Shown here: positions 63,990-64,000 of the stretch, piece by piece
How positions within the stretch are numbered: the stretch's first letter is position 1
Layout: every line of letters begins with the position of its first letter
Assembly (NCBI GenBank): GCA_902571955.1
Contig: CACGDZ010000001.1
Location: 62,001-126,000 of the forward strand
Length of the DNA stretch: 64,000 nt
Direction: 5' to 3'
Source: an uncultured Pelagibacteraceae bacterium
GTDB taxonomy: Bacteria; Pseudomonadota; Alphaproteobacteria; Pelagibacterales; Pelagibacteraceae
Notes under the pieces: model-generated
Databases searched by the model: none
What the model saw: the letters and a program-made list of their open reading frames with translations, nothing else
Told to the model about the DNA's origin: nothing
Program-made: the position numbers and the translations under genes

Positions 63990-64000
63990 ATGGTTCCCAT
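63990..64000 (+). CDS. First codons of a gene cut by the window edge, possibly guaB
   Basis: An SD-like AAAGGAA lies some 17 bases before ATGGTTCCCAT, which reads M-V-P-(I/M). IMP dehydrogenase in related bacteria often begins MVPI, so guaB is a guess; three codons cannot prove it. Confidence 0.25.

Noticed and set aside
1-64000. Mobile elements, prophage, integron or toxin-antitoxin modules
   Set aside because: No transposase, integrase or paired small toxin-antitoxin genes were recognised on either strand.

Overview
The window looks like chromosome from a marine SAR11-clade (Pelagibacterales) alphaproteobacterium. The evidence is very A+T-rich DNA, genes packed with gaps of a few bases or short overlaps, an alphaproteobacterial dcw (division and cell wall) order, a proteorhodopsin with a glutamine at the spectral-tuning site, a one-cysteine DksA-like protein and a GTTC-N7-GTTC type SOS box. 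I see no insertion sequence, prophage, integrase or CRISPR array. No gene-free stretch exceeds about 215 bases.

Layout. (1) 1-17.7 kb, + strand: one nearly gapless cell-envelope block running from an ftsL-like end through ftsI, a fused murE-murF, mraY, murD, ftsW, murG, murC, murB, ddl, ftsQ, a very small FtsA-like protein, lpxC, bamD and ligA. The ftsZ gene expected before lpxC and the recN gene often found before ligA are absent here. (2) 17.7-31.4 kb, mixed strands: a Xaa-Pro aminopeptidase, a UvrD-type helicase, an AsmA-like protein, fumarase, a MazG-like pyrophosphohydrolase, nadC-nadA, tRNA-Leu(GAG), a 53-residue membrane protein, a YgfZ-like protein, a dihydroorotase-like amidohydrolase, an SMR transporter and propionyl-CoA synthetase. 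(3) 31.5-36.2 kb: proteorhodopsin with its own terminator, then a membrane desaturase, a 2Fe-2S ferredoxin, a ferredoxin-NADP reductase-like flavoprotein and a GST, then a DksA-like gene on the other strand.

(4) 36.3-43.1 kb: a six-gene + strand run of two glycosyltransferases, a DUF1800 and Tat-exported DUF1501 pair, and two secreted carbohydrate-active enzymes (a clan GH-A-like hydrolase and a polysaccharide lyase-like protein). It suggests export or remodelling of a surface glycan. (5) 43.1-48.2 kb: a complete urease operon ureDABCEFG, preceded on the other strand by a small protein ending in a cysteine cluster. (6) 48.2-54.8 kb: umuDC behind a well-formed SOS promoter, a cupin/VOC/GFA trio, a glycerate-kinase-like gene, a TolC-like channel and recA, which has a near-match SOS box. 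(7) 54.8-64 kb: a TPR-methyltransferase gene with a 102-bp periodic repeat, then alaS, icd, psd, pssA, a GT8-like gene, rlmE and the first codons of a further gene, possibly guaB.

The points most worth following are the FtsA-like protein, which appears to keep the SHS2 domain and a membrane helix but to lack the rest of the actin fold; the MurE-MurF fusion; the exported glycan module; the desaturase/ferredoxin/reductase chain beside proteorhodopsin; and the SOS architecture of umuDC. All family assignments come from reading motifs by eye; no database search was run.
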